64,000 bases of DNA from assembly GCA_014529385.2 (NCBI GenBank), contig CM043942.1, forward strand, positions 18,243,991-18,307,990. The letters run 5' to 3'. This document shows positions 1-10,981 of this stretch, piece after piece. The notes under the pieces are model-generated. The model saw only the letters and a list, made by a program, of their open reading frames with translations, was not told the origin of the DNA and did no database searches. The first letter of the stretch is position 1. Each line of letters begins with the position of its first letter. Source of the stretch: Adiantum capillus-veneris. Its lineage: Eukaryota; Streptophyta; Polypodiopsida; Polypodiales; Pteridaceae. Position numbers and translations under genes: made by a program.

Positions 1-759
1 GAACTAATTATAAATTGAACATAACCAACCATGTTCAACAACAACACTTCCGGTCCGAAATAAAACCGATGCCGAAGTGAACACAATCGACACGTTGTAA
101 AATAGTGTTGGCTAGTCTAGCGTTTCACAACGACACTTCTAGTTCAATATTAGGACTGATGCCGGCATGAAAATCAAGATCAATATAATTTTAAAACTAC
201 AAAAAGCAATTATTAAAAAAAAAGTATACCAACTTAAAAACAAAATAGTAAAAGAGCTTATGAAATTAAGCTAAAATTTATACCATAGTGTTTTGTGTTC
301 CTTGTGAGGACTCTTTGGTTGGATACCTTTGCAAGTTAGGACTTAGAACTGAGAATTGTGAAGAATATGGGGCCCCTAGGGACTCTATTTATAGGTACCT
401 TGGGGGCCCTCCGAGCTTTGAAGCAGGACCATCGGGGACACAGCCCTCCGGGTGTCCTATGTATCTCGGCAGGACCCTACGAGCTATAGAGCTATCATCA
501 AGCCTCCCAGTCCCCTTCAAGAGTCACCATGCTAGTTTCTGTGAGTGTGAAGACTTGTGAATTGAGAATTTTGTTAATTAACAGTGTGATCACAAAAAAA
601 TACACGTGATCACGTAAATTTGAAATCCTTGTTAGACTAAAATAAATTCTTCTTTCTTATAAGAATAATGAACAGAAGAGTTTATCTTTTCTTCAAAGGT
701 GAGATATGGTAGATCTTCTGCAGTAATACCATCAATACTGATTGTTGGAGATTCTAAGA
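1..759. other. Unassigned leading segment
   Basis: No convincing gene is seen. The segment is AT-rich except for a GC-rich block at about 365-535 that follows a TATA-like CTATTTATAGG at about 383-393. That pairing could be the core promoter of an old LTR, but no LTR partner was found in the window. The 90-codon open frame across the block has no recognisable domain and is probably chance. Confidence 0.4.
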
Positions 760-2457
760 CATCTTATCTCTCTACTTCATTAATTTTCTTTACTGTAATG
801 GAGACATGATCTTTTGTTTGAGACTCTTTACCTTTACTGATTGAAGAGCTTGGTCGTAATTTTTCTATTAAAGAAGTTGGATGTGATTTGCCTATTAGAG
901 GAGTTTTTCCAATTACTATGATATGTACCTTTGGTGTTGGGATATCTTTATTGCCAATTTGGCATTTGTCAACCACTTGTAACTTTGAGGAGTTGGCCCT
1001 TTGTAACTCTCTAAAGTATTTTCCTTACTTCACCCCACCGTAAAGAGTGAATAGTTTTCTCTTGAACCTTAAGGTTAGCTTTTCATTTAAGCAGTGCTTC
1101 TTGTTTGGCAAGAAGTTCTTCCCTTTTCTTAAGCTTTTTCTCTTATTGGAGAAAATCATCGTATGAAAAAGAAATGGGGGACTTCGACGTTGATGCCATG
1201 GCTGATAGATCTTTGTAATCTGAACTTGATGAAGAGTAGGATTCTCTTCTTTGTGGTAGTTCATAGACAGATTTAGCTTTTGCTTTCCCAGTTTTTAGAT
1301 TACTGCTAAAATTGCTATTAAAAAAAGGTTTAGTTTCTCTTACTTTCTTTAACTTCCTTCTATTGGCCAAGGCTGGTATTACCCTTCTTTCTGATGCTAG
1401 TGAAATGGCTTGTTCTGCTTTAAGATCTGCTTTTACTTGCTTCTGCAAAATTGGTATTTTAGATCGACCTTTTTTACCTATTTTTGTACTTGTTGAAGAA
1501 GAACTAAAATTACGTGTTTTTTCTTTTTCAATCCTGTTTTTTTGCAAGGAATACTTTTTATGTCTATGAGGATTGAAGGATGTAGTTATGAAATCTTTTA
1601 TTTCATAATCTTGAAATTTTAATTCCAAGCTTGAACCTGAGTCAAAGCTTGAAGAATTTTCTGTTGAAGAAGAGACTTCGCTGCTTGAAGAGTCTTTTGT
1701 TGAGGAATAGGCTTCACTGTCTGAGGAGTCTTTTACTAAGGAAGATCTTCACTTTCAAAGTGTGTCATGATGAATTTGAAGTCTGAGATTTCATTAAATG
1801 TGCAACTCCCATTACAAATGGAAAGAAAAGAATCTGCTTCAAAAACGTTTTTGTTGAGGAATAGACTTCACTGTCTGAGGAGTCTTTTACTAAGGAAGAT
1901 CTTCACGTTCAAAGTGTGTCATGATGAATTTGAAGTCTGAGATTTCATTAAAAGTGCTCGTTTTTGAAGCAGATTCTTTTCTTTCCATTTGTAATGGGAG
2001 TTACACTTCTTGATCTATTTCTAAATTACTAGTACTATTGCTACTTGAAGAAGGAGATAGAATATAATCAAGAATTAATTCCTATTGAAGACCATTGTAC
2101 ACTGATTCTTCATAAATGTAGTTAAGTTGTTGACTATATCCATTGTAGCATTCGAACCAGTCTTTGATTCCTGCCTTGGTTTTTGCCTTTGTCATATCCC
2201 ATGTTGGCTCTTTTGAATCTTCTTACCAATCATAATCAATCCTTTTGAATGATACACTTGCTGGGACTTTGGAGGGATTTTTGTCTGTGTTGTCAATAAG
2301 ATTGTTGTAGTTTTTGTGAAAACAAGCAATAGTATATGGATCTCTCCCCACCTCGAACTCAAAATTAGGCAAGTTGCCTTGCAACTTGCTAACAAGGCGC
2401 TCCGTGGCTTTCCAATCTTTCCACCCTGGTTCTTTGTCTGAAGAATTATCATGTTCA
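760..2457 (-). pseudogene. Decayed ORF of unknown serine-rich protein
   Basis: The minus strand keeps a coding-like signal over about 1.7 kb, broken by stops and frame changes. From its N-terminal side (2457 downward) there is a charged stretch with W and F residues and the motif GRDPYTIACFHKNYNN. A segment around 2130-2190 contains WFECYNGYSQQLNYIYEE. After the rearrangement at 1695-2006 comes an acidic poly-serine region (about 1640-1740), then a basic region with clusters such as KKGRSKIP. The family was not recognised. A gag-like or viral capsid-like origin is possible from the layout (charged, Ser-rich, basic C-terminal part), but no zinc knuckle or enzymatic motif was seen. It is clearly non-functional here. 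Confidence 0.4.
1695..2006. repeat. Direct duplication with inverted partner (A-X-A'-X inverted)
   Basis: A segment of about 104 bp at 1695-1798 is repeated at about 1849-1952 with few differences. The 47-bp spacer at 1800-1846 reappears in inverse orientation at 1959-2006. The order direct copy, spacer, direct copy, inverted spacer is what replication template switching at a palindrome would give. It lies inside and breaks the serine-rich reading frame. Confidence 0.8.
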
Positions 2458-2458
2458 A

Positions 2459-2926
2459 TACATTAGGAAGAGGATGGGGTCTAGGAGGGCCTCGTTATTT
2501 TCCATGAGTTTATGAAAGTGATTAACAATTTGGCAAATAGGTATATGCCATGTGTGCAAGAATGGTGGGTGTGTAAGAGATGTGTAAGAGCGGTCAAAGG
2601 ATGCACTTTTTCCCCCAAAAAAGAGATGGATAATTTTATGATTTTTGGTCTTCCACAACTCCCAATACAATCTTTGATTTGAGCAAAGATCATTGATATG
2701 TAATCTACACATTGAGCTCTTTCCATAGATATGCTACATGATATGGTTTTACCCGCTAGATTTCAAATTCCATTTTGGGGGGGAAGTTTGAATTCCAATA
2801 AAGTAGCCATTTTGCATGTTTGCATTCAAAAGATTTCCTTTGATTACTTTCTTAATACTAAAGCCTTTTACTTCTTTAAGCTGCCAAATAAAGAGGCCCT
2901 CCTAGACCTCATTCTCTTCCTAATGA
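2459..2926. repeat. Short inverted repeat flanking 2497-2888
   Basis: About 37 bp at 2459-2496 reappears as its reverse complement at 2889-2926. The second copy is also the outer end of the large inverted repeat that follows, so the same motif (GAGGCCCTCCTAGACC type) occurs at three rearrangement borders. The 390 bp between the copies has no recognised gene. Confidence 0.7.
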
Positions 2927-4350
2927 GTAAACTCCATAACATTTAAGAACCTTAGGTCTAGGTTTTGTGTGATCATTTATTTTTACATATGGTGCAATAA
3001 AGATTCTATCATTCTCAGAGATTACAAAATCTTTTTCTTAGATCATACAAAACTGTATTGAATATATTGACAATGAAGTAGATGCTTTACCAATTAATCT
3101 TAGGCAATGTTTATAGAAGGTTTGTTCGTTAGATGCAAACGTTTTTGTATGAATGCAATCTTTGATTGGCATTGCCCTTGATTTTGTTGGGGTTTTATGG
3201 GTTATAGAAGATACCAATGGCTTCTCTTAGTTAATCATATAATTGAAAGAATCTAAATAAGTGATACATAAATTTGTATAAAGAATTCTATCTACGAATT
3301 CTATGTATGATTAGTAATCTAAGAATTCTACAAATGAATACTATATGTACGATTAGTAATCTAATAATTTTGCAAATGAATACTAATCTAACAATTATGA
3401 GTTCTATCTTATCTATGTTAAGAACTTTAATTTCTAACTCTAATCTAAGAGTTCTATGTACGAGTTCTAGTTGGAGAACTTTGTCTAATAATTTTAATCT
3501 AAGAATTATATTTAGTAATTTTGATTTAAGAATTCTACAGAAAAATTCTAAGAACTCTAAAATATCTAAACATCCAAACTGCACAAAATCTTTGCCTCCC
3601 CCAGATGCTTCCATTTTGTCATTTTGGAGAATCTCAGTGAGTTTAATGAAATGCATTAGACTGTCAGAAGTGATAGATTTAAATATTTATAATCTAAAGA
3701 TAGAGTAGATGCATGAGTGTTAAACATATGTTTATATTGATGGACTTGTCGGATTTGAATTGTGGTATTTACCCTTGAGTAGATGGTTTGGCTTCTTCTA
3801 CTGCTAATGAGAGATTTGCAAGAGACTTGGTCACTTAAGACAAAGATCTATTCAAAAATGTCAAATTTAAGCTTAGTAGAATTTGTAGAATTCTTAGATT
3901 ACTAATCATACATATAGTATTCATTTGTATATTCTTAGATTACTAATCATACATAGAATTCGTAGATAGAATTCTTTATACAAATTTATGTATCACTTAT
4001 TTAGATTCTTTCAATTATATGATTAACTAAGAGAATCCATTGGTATCTTCTATAACCCATATAACCCCAACAAAATCAAGGTCAATGCCAATCAAAGATT
4101 GCATTCATACAAAAACGTTTGCATCTAACGAACAAACCTTCTATAAACATTGCCTAAGATTAATTGGTAAAGCATCTACTTCATTGTCAATATATTCAAT
4201 ACAGTCTTGTATGATCTAAGAAAAAGATTTTGTAATCTCTGAGAATGATAGAATCTTTATTGCACCATATGTAAAAATAAATGATCACACAAAACCTAGA
4301 CCTAAGGTTCTTAAATGTTATGGAGTTTACTCATTAGGAAGAGAATGAGG
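2907..4350. repeat. Large inverted repeat, arms about 460 bp
   Basis: The left arm at about 2907-3372 is repeated in reverse complement at about 3884-4350 with only scattered differences. The two ends of the inversion are sharp: CCTCATTCTCTTCCTAATG begins at 2907 and its complement ends at 4350. The loop at 3373-3883 is AT-rich and built from degenerate repeats of a TAATCTAAGAATTCT type, which continue into both arms. No transposase or terminal motif is visible. It could be an inverted duplication or a foldback element; flanking duplications were not found. Confidence 0.85.
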
Positions 4351-4717
4351 ATTAATAGCGAGTGCATTACACTGGACTTTACGTGGGACTTTACGTAGAA
4401 ATTTACCGAGGACTTTACACATGTGGCTCAGTAGCTTTCGTTCTCTCCTTAATACCCGCAGCTACCAAATTTGTACCTTGATACCTCGCTACCTCGTTTA
4501 CCCCTTGACTTGCATTGTAGATTCAAGTGAGCAGCAACCACACTGTTGGATAAATAATGTATAAAGATATAAATCCTCACTAGTCACTCAAAGCAAGTAG
4601 GCTTTGACCGAAAGCTTGTTGAACTTTAGCTCATACACAATTGAAGTATTGTACCACATGGAACAAGAAACATAAACGGATAGAAAGAGCATAAGTTGTA
4701 GACTAACTTAATTCACA
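4351..4717. other. Unassigned AT-rich segment next to a Copia PBS
   Basis: No gene is seen. Short direct repeats of GGACTTTACGT occur near 4376-4423. If the adjacent minus-strand primer-binding site is real, this would be the start of a lost Copia leader region. Confidence 0.35.
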
Positions 4718-4730
4718 GGCTCTGATACCA
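4718..4730 (-). promoter_or_regulatory. Primer-binding site, initiator tRNA-Met type
   Basis: The minus strand reads TGGTATCAGAGCC, the standard Ty1/Copia priming site, placed directly after the LTR end. The internal region it once primed is missing. Confidence 0.75.
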
Positions 4731-5294
4731 AGAAACTCACACAAAGAATTTGTAGGCGACTGAAATAGTGTATTTCTATTAACATAGGCGGAAAGTAAAT
4801 ACACAGAGTGTGTAGTGTCTCAAAATACAAAGGGGGAAAGATTATATGAGTGAATCTTTGTACAATGGTTAAGGCTAAGCTTACTATGAGTAATACAAAG
4901 AGGCATTACAAGCTAAGGAGATGCATTCACTACAACTCAAGGAGATGACTACTAAGAGTTATGCACTTTGTGAGAGCTAGACTTGATCGAAGATATCTTT
5001 ACAATGAGGCATGGCATCCTTCATATAGGAAAGGCTTTGGCTTGAGGCTCAAGGTAACACCTTGGTGGGTAAGGTAGTGGATGTCACTTTACATAAGTGG
5101 GCATCACTATACACTTAGTGGGTGTACAAAGTGGATAGATTAAAAGGTAGTGAGAGGTGGAGGATAAAGAGTGGTAGGTGGAGAATCTTATTGCACATGT
5201 TTTTTGTAGACATTGAGTGCTAGCACACTCATGTGGGTTATGACATAATTATGTCATTGGTAAGATTCTTCTCGCTTGGATAAGCGATGACATC
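4731..5294 (-). repeat. Copia-type LTR (minus strand)
   Basis: On the minus strand this about 560-bp segment begins TGATGTCATCGC near 5294 and ends next to TGGTATCAGAGCC at 4718-4730. That is the usual Ty1/Copia primer-binding site, complementary to the 3' end of initiator tRNA-Met. A second copy of its U5-like part lies at 5311-5563. Exact ends are uncertain because no target duplication was found. Confidence 0.65.
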
Positions 5295-5297
5295 ATC

Positions 5298-5563
5298 CGC
5301 TCTAATACCAAGAAGCACACACAAAGAATTTGCAGGCGAAAGTAGTGTATTTCTATTTACATATGAGGAAGGTAAATACACAAAGTGTGTAGTGGATAAA
5401 AATATAAAGGGGGAAAGTTTATATTAGTGAAGCTTTGTACAATGGTTAAAACTAAACTTACTATGAGTAATGAAAAGAGGTATTACATGCTAAGGAGATG
5501 CATTCATTGGAACTCAAGGAGATGACTACTAAGAGTTATGCACTCTGTGAGAGCTAGACCCCG
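5298..5563 (-). repeat. Truncated second copy of the same LTR with its own PBS
   Basis: 5311-5563 repeats 4731-4975 and then breaks off after GAGAGCTAGAC. Directly beside it the minus strand has TGGTATTAGAGCG (5298-5310), a variant primer-binding site. The neighbouring full LTR starts three bases later, so the order on the minus strand is partial LTR, PBS, LTR, PBS with no internal domain between. Confidence 0.65.
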
Positions 5564-5766
5564 TCGGGTGAGCCCTGCGCCATGGTGGTTAGTTTAAGTT
5601 TAACATCTTGAACAATTCAAATACTGTAAAAAGAACAATGTACGAAATCAAGTTCAACAATTTCATGGAATGGTAGAATTTTGACATTTGATATTATATG
5701 AAAAGATTACAAATCTCATCAATAGAGAGTACATGGAATAAACTATTTCTTATGAAGGCATCCTTC

Positions 5767-6543
5767 AATCTGCAAATTGATTGCTAGAGCTAAATTTATA
5801 TTTTTCAATGTTACGCACTTAGCATGCACCATGTAAGAAATGCCCTCCTGCTACACCAAAATGTCTTCGGTGGCATCCTCTAGGGCCACTAAGGCTATGC
5901 ATTGTATGCATACAATGGAATCGCTATATTCATCCATCATCTCTCTCACCATCCAAGAGAAGGCCACTTTAGGTATGATGGCTCAGTGCTCTTCTGATAT
6001 TTTTGAATCTCTCTCAAAGCAATTCTGCATGTCTTACATCTCCCCTTATTTTGTGTTGTTGATAGTGGTGGAGGAGCCACCTGCCTGGCCCATTGAAGAG
6101 GATTATTTTTGTATTTTCTCCTCCTCTCCTCCTAGGCATGTTGTTCTTCAGGCTTCATCTTGTCCTTCTTCCTCTTTGCATATTGCTTGGCTCTTTGAGG
6201 TATTTTTTAAGGCCTAGAGCTCCCGTCCTTTTCTTGTTGGATGGCTTGATCTCTATCCCCTGCCACCTTCCGCTCTACCTCTGCTTGTGCTTGTAAGTTT
6301 TCCAAGTGAGCTCTTTGGACCTTGGCTCTGTGCCATTCCTCTTGCTCCCTGTGTCTTCTTTGTTCTTATTGCATTGTTTTTACTTTCTTCTCAGCTATCT
6401 CTTTCTTTTTCATGTCTTTCATTTTTTTCCTCCTCTTGGCCTCTCATGCTTTAGAAACTGTGTCGCATGGTATTACTTTGATTACCCTTTGTTTGACTCG
6501 CCGTCCAAATCTTCACGGTGTGGTTTCCCCAGTGGGATCATCA
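5767..6543 (-). pseudogene. Histone H3-fold pseudogene with long charged N-terminal region
   Basis: Reading the minus strand, IALREIQKYQKSTE (from about 6023) matches the alpha-N helix of H3 and CENH3. After a one-frame shift come IIPKVAFSWMVREMM, then IALVALEDATEDILV, a TAG stop, and VHAKCVTLKNINLALAI, ending near 5779. These follow the order of helices 1-3 of the H3 fold. ALVAL and TEDILV are nearer to plant CENH3 than to canonical H3. The same frame upstream, with several stops (TGA, TAA, TAG), encodes a Lys/Glu/Gln-rich, coiled-coil-like region of about 150 codons. Whether that belonged to the same protein is inferred from the unbroken frame. Not functional: five or more stops and one frameshift. 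Confidence 0.75.
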
Positions 6544-6619
6544 AAATATCAATTCCATCAGTAAGGGCGTTGTCTGAGAAAGCATTGCATTGATCGCTAA
6601 AGAGCTTTGTCAATGTCCG

Positions 6620-8040
6620 TTTCTAGGCTTCAACAAGCCATGGGAAATCCATCTCTCCAAAGTGAAGTGTAACGACAGCTCCGTGCTCACGGGATTCTCC
6701 AAGCTCATCACCATGAGGAGAGAACACCTAGGAAGCCTCCTTGTGAGACTCCCAAAAGAGGTCTCTCTCCAATTCGGGAAGAAGAAGAGAATCCATACGA
6801 ACGGCTCAAGAATTTACTTCTTGATGATGCATCTCCTTCCCAAAGGAGAACTCAAGAGCCTCCACCGAAGGAGCGAGAAATAAGTGAGTCTCCCACCACC
6901 TCGGCGGAGATGGCTCCACGAAGACGGCGGGCTAAATGCTCTACATCACCACCAAAGCGGAGAAGACCATCACACTCTTCTCCACACCATAATTCAAAGA
7001 GGGATGATAAAAAGCAAGAGAAGAAAAAGGCAAGAAAGAGGACACCCTCTTCTCCATCTTCTTCATCCTCTTCCTCTTATGAAAGTGATGGTGAAGACAA
7101 CAAAGATCAAGACAAGAAAAAGGCGAGAAAGAGGTCACCCTCTTCTCCACCTTCTTCAAATTCCTCACCTTCTGAAGAAAGTGATGGTGCAACCTTTGAA
7201 CCATCAAAAAGAAGAGGCCATAGGAAATCCTATGCCGCATGGAAGAGGTCATCCAAGCTAAAGAAGTTCAAAGAGGGAGGGAAGAGCATCTCTTTCCTTA
7301 CCTATGATGGGACCTTTGGTGCTACGGACAAAGTCTTGGCCTTTATCCAACAGTTTGATGCGGCGTTTGGAGATGAGGGCTTCATGGAGTCCTCTAAGCT
7401 ACGCCATGTAGCTATGCACTTTCAAAAGTCCGCCAGGCAATGGTGGTCTAGCCTACGAGCCAACGGTGAAGCTCCACGAACATGGAAAGGTAAAAGAGCT
7501 TCCATTATGAAGCAGTTTTTGGTCACCGATGCCAAAGACAAAGTACTCACCGAATGGCGAAGCTTAAAGCTCCCTCCCTATGAATCCATCCACAAATATG
7601 TAGACAAGTTTGAGGACCTACAACTCAAAGCCATTGTCTTCAAAAAGTTGGATTTTGGAGAGAAAAAGCAACAATTTTGTGCGGGCTTAACCGAAGAAAT
7701 GGTGGAGTATGTCAACTCTCAAATGCCACGTACCATATAGGCGGTAATACACCATACTATGGTGGCCTCTCGAATCAATTTCCAAACGTGGGCTAAAAGA
7801 AATAATAAGCCCACGGAAAACAAGGGTTCCAACGAGCCTAAGGGGAAGGACAATGTCCAAAAGTCTCCTAAGGGCAACTCCAACAAAGCTAAAGAGAAGG
7901 GAGTTTACAAAGGTAAAAATAAACTCTCTCCTGAAGAGCTTGAGCGTTATCGCAAGGATAACCGGTGTTTCAAGTGCGGCAAACAAGGGCATGCGTACCG
8001 TGCCGGTCCCCAAAAGAACAACTGCCAAGATCCTCCTAGA
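6620..8040 (+). pseudogene. gag: Chromovirus A gag
   Basis: Gag is the structural capsid and nucleocapsid protein. The frame encodes an Arg/Ser/Lys-rich segment (6910-7260), the retrotransposon gag core with FDAAFGDEGF and ARQWWSSLRANGE, and a zinc knuckle at about 7964-8010. An in-frame TAG at 7738-7740 breaks it where copy B has TCG. The knuckle reads CFKCGKQGHAYRAG: the fourth ligand of the CCHC pattern is Gly instead of Cys. The same change is in copy B. The first bases fuse to unrelated sequence at 6620, so the original start is lost. Confidence 0.85.
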
Positions 8041-8804
8041 GCTTCCTTGGTTGAAATCCAAGAGGAGGAGACTCACCAAACTCATCACAAAGGATCTCCT
8101 CTATGCCATGCTTGGGGAAAGGTAAGAGAACATGATGCTTTTATTCTCTTTGACCTTGGTTCTACTCACAATTTTATATCTATAGAGTTGGCCACCAAGC
8201 TAGGCATACAAGCTTACGAGATGGGAGATGTCCTACCCGCAGACAGTGCTTTCAAGGGGCAAGAAGCTTCAGTCACTCCCTTAATCGCGAAATTGAGGCT
8301 TCATGTCCAAGGCTATGTGGACAAAGAGGACTTCTTTATCTCTCCTCTCAAGCATGAGGATGTAATCCTAGGGGCACCATGGTTTGACCGCCTGGCTACC
8401 AATGTTAAATTTTTTGAAAGGAGAATCTCCTTTAAGTTCAGGGAAAAAGACATGTATATAGATGCTAAGGAAATGGGTAACACTATCCCCATTGTACATA
8501 CACCAGCTTTCAACAAGTCAATAAAGAGCTCTATTTCCGTGTACATGATTTTTGTTAAAGATTCTCAAAATGAACCTAATGCTTTAGTAAAAGAAAATAA
8601 AAGCAACCAAAAGGAATTAGAGTTATCCAATTTTCTCAAGGGGTTTCAAGATGTTTTTATTGACGACATCTCTTGTGAGCTACCTCCTAAACGAGGTAAT
8701 GATGACCATACAATTGAACTTCTTCCAGGAATTTCACCGCCTAACAAACCTCCTTATAGAGTTTCTCAAGCTCAACAAGAGGAGATTATGCGGCAAGTGC
8801 ATGA
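8041..8804 (+). pseudogene. pro: Chromovirus A protease and start of RT linker
   Basis: The aspartic protease would cut the Gag-Pol polyprotein. AFILFDLGSTHNFIS (around 8140-8185) is the active-site region. The family motif is D-S/T-G, but here it is D-L-G, as also in copy B. The later ILGAPWFDRL (about 8366-8395) is the conserved C-terminal flap region of retropepsins. The frame stays open until the inserted element at 8805, inside the linker before RT (position VHE of the intact copy). With DLG the protease is expected to be inactive. Confidence 0.8.
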
Positions 8805-9160
8805 CATTAGGAAAAATATGGACTCTCCATGGGCCTTGTAAGAATCCCTAGTTTTAAGGAAGTATGTTGTGATTAAGGGAGACAAAGGAAATGATGGGGG
8901 CTATTTTGGTAGGTCATTTTCTATCCTTCAAGCCTAGAAAAGATGGGGTAAGTAGTGACTAGGAGGCTACCTTCTCTCTCTAGATTTTCAGCATCTCCTA
9001 GAGAAAAAGGGGTGGCATAAAGAGGGAGAGAGACCCTTGTACAAAAAGAGAACCCCACCTTTCATGTTTTTTTAAAAACGCGGCCAAAAATAAACCCTAA
9101 AAATTTGAAATTTATTGAAATTTTCAAAAGTAGTCATTTCCCCCCAAAAAGTGACCCCAA
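8805..9160. repeat. Left terminal inverted repeat arm
   Basis: The first 24 bp match the right end exactly. Later stretches (GAGAGAGACCCTTG near 9028, AAACCCTAAAAATTTGAAAT near 9091) match the complement of 14000-14175 with gaps. Confidence 0.75.
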
Positions 9161-10500
9161 ACCTATTCTAATATCAAAACATCATTTTTTGCCTCCAAAA
9201 TCCCTCTCTCTCACTCCCCTTCCTCAAAGTAGCCATGCCCACCATAGCCAGGACCTGCTGCATCTCCCTCTTCATCTAAATGCTAAATCCTCCTTCTCAC
9301 TCTTACGGAATTTTGCATCTCCCTCTCCATCTACCTGCTAAACCCTCCCTCTCATTCTCACACACTCCTGGATCTGCCTCTTCATCTACCTGCTAAACCC
9401 TTCGTCTCACTGTCACATTCCTCTCTCCTCTCTTCTTTCTATCCATGTACCCTCTTCCATTGTTCACTGTCCTCCCTCAAAAATACCAAGTCTACTATAA
9501 GCCAAGATCTACAGCAACTACCTCTTCATCTACTTCCTCAATCTTCCATTTCAATGTCAACGTCCCCTCCCCTGACCCTACCCCTTCCCTCATACTCAAC
9601 TTCCCCTATCAACCAAGCCCACCATGATTACAAGCTAATGTAGTTGTCTTCACATCCACCTTTGCCTCTATTGCATCCCACAACACTAATACACAACCGT
9701 CACACAAGCTATGGAAAAGACTCTAGCATGCCCAACTTCTTGCAAGCTATGTAACAGAATATTTCTTTTTCATGTAAGGTGGAGTCACATCATAAACTTT
9801 CTAGTTGGAAGGACACAGAAGGGTGCCCCTGCACCACAGGTGGAAACTCCATAGCCATGAGACAGATATGGATCCCAAGCATAGGAAGGTCAAGTATGTC
9901 AAGCAATGGCGATGTTACTTTACACAAGGGCACTGGTTTCAAACCTGAGTGTATTTGAGGCAAAATTTGAAGAATTTAGATATGTACTCTATACATGTTG
10001 AACATGTATCCATAATGCCCAAAGCTATCAACATAGCTTTTACTTTGTAATCTCAATCATGTTTGAGGTGGTCTACAATGGACATGGTTTTGTAACAACA
10101 AGCGCTATGGCTTTAATATATGAAATCTTTGATCTTGCAAATTATTTTCCATGTAGAAATTTCTTTAAATATTTGATTCTTACTGAGGGGTTTGATGCTT
10201 ATACAAGTGTGTCACATGAATACGGTAAATTCTTGGTGAATACTAGGGGTTTATAACTAATATAGAAAGTTTTGAACCAATGTTGAGAATTATGCTAGTG
10301 GGGAGGATTACCCATCACTCATAAGCCTGCATCAACATGGGCCATGTAATTGCATCATGGTAGCATTTTTGAGGATGCAAAACTATATCAACCAATGCTT
10401 CAAAGGTAGGGACTAGTTGGTTAGTTTAGGAGAGGAGGCAAGGGTGCCTATTCATGCATTGGATGGAAAAGAGGCATGGGATGGGTTTAGAAAACCTTTA
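9161..10500. other. Transposon interior, no recognised gene
   Basis: Pyrimidine-rich to about 9640, with a loose repeat of CTGCTAAACCCT near 9330-9410. A short open frame at 10059-10256 has no recognisable domain. I see no promoter or RNA gene. Confidence 0.4.
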
Positions 10501-10503
<3 letters not shown>

Positions 10504-10582
<79 letters not shown>

Positions 10583-10613
10583 CTCTCTCTCTCTCTCTCT
10601 CCCCCCCCCCCCC
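10504..10613. repeat. (CT)n microsatellite ending in C13
   Basis: About 48 CT units with one GT interruption run from 10504 to 10600, followed directly by 13 cytosines (10601-10613). All long Ser-Leu or Arg-Glu open frames here are products of the repeat. Confidence 0.95.
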
Positions 10614-10981
10614 AATATCTCTTTGCTTGCAGCTAGCTAGCCATGTATGATCAATTATTTTTTGCATAAACTTATAGAGTAGTGTTTTGTACTAATAGAA
10701 TATTGGCTCCTTTATGGGTAGCTTCTTTAAGAATCAATTATCTCTCTCTGTATCTCTCCTTTTTGTGGATGTTATGGCCATTTGCTTCAGCTCTCTTTCA
10801 CTAGTAGGCCTTTGTGACACTAAAAAGTGTCTTGTACAACCAAGCAAAGCACCCCCTTTTTCTTTAGAGACCAAAACTAGAGCATACACACTATGGGGCA
10901 CTATCCTGAAAATCAAAGGGGGGCTTGCAACGTGCCATGGTATGAGATAGCTATTATTGCATGGTTGAGTGAAGTTTGAAC

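Noticed and set aside
288-560. 90-codon plus-strand frame
   Set aside because: No domain, unusual composition from a GC-rich block, and no homologue elsewhere in the window; probably chance.
760-2457. Endogenous pararetrovirus coat or movement protein
   Set aside because: Charged and Ser-rich regions suggested it, but no zinc knuckle, movement-protein core or RT was found nearby, so only an unknown remnant is reported.
3274-3708. 144-codon frame with NLRILQMN-like repeats
   Set aside because: It lies in the loop and arm of the inverted repeat and is produced by the TAATCTAAGAATTCT-type DNA repeat; both strands are open for the same reason.
7687-8088. 133-codon minus-strand frame, repeated at 19679-20080
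   Set aside because: It is the antisense of the chromovirus gag; its conservation follows from near identity of the two copies.
10417-10667. Open frames of Ser-Leu or Arg-Glu repeats on both strands
   Set aside because: They are translations of the (CT)n microsatellite; the same applies at 11617-12019, 13883-14131, 25718-26069 and 28482-29032.
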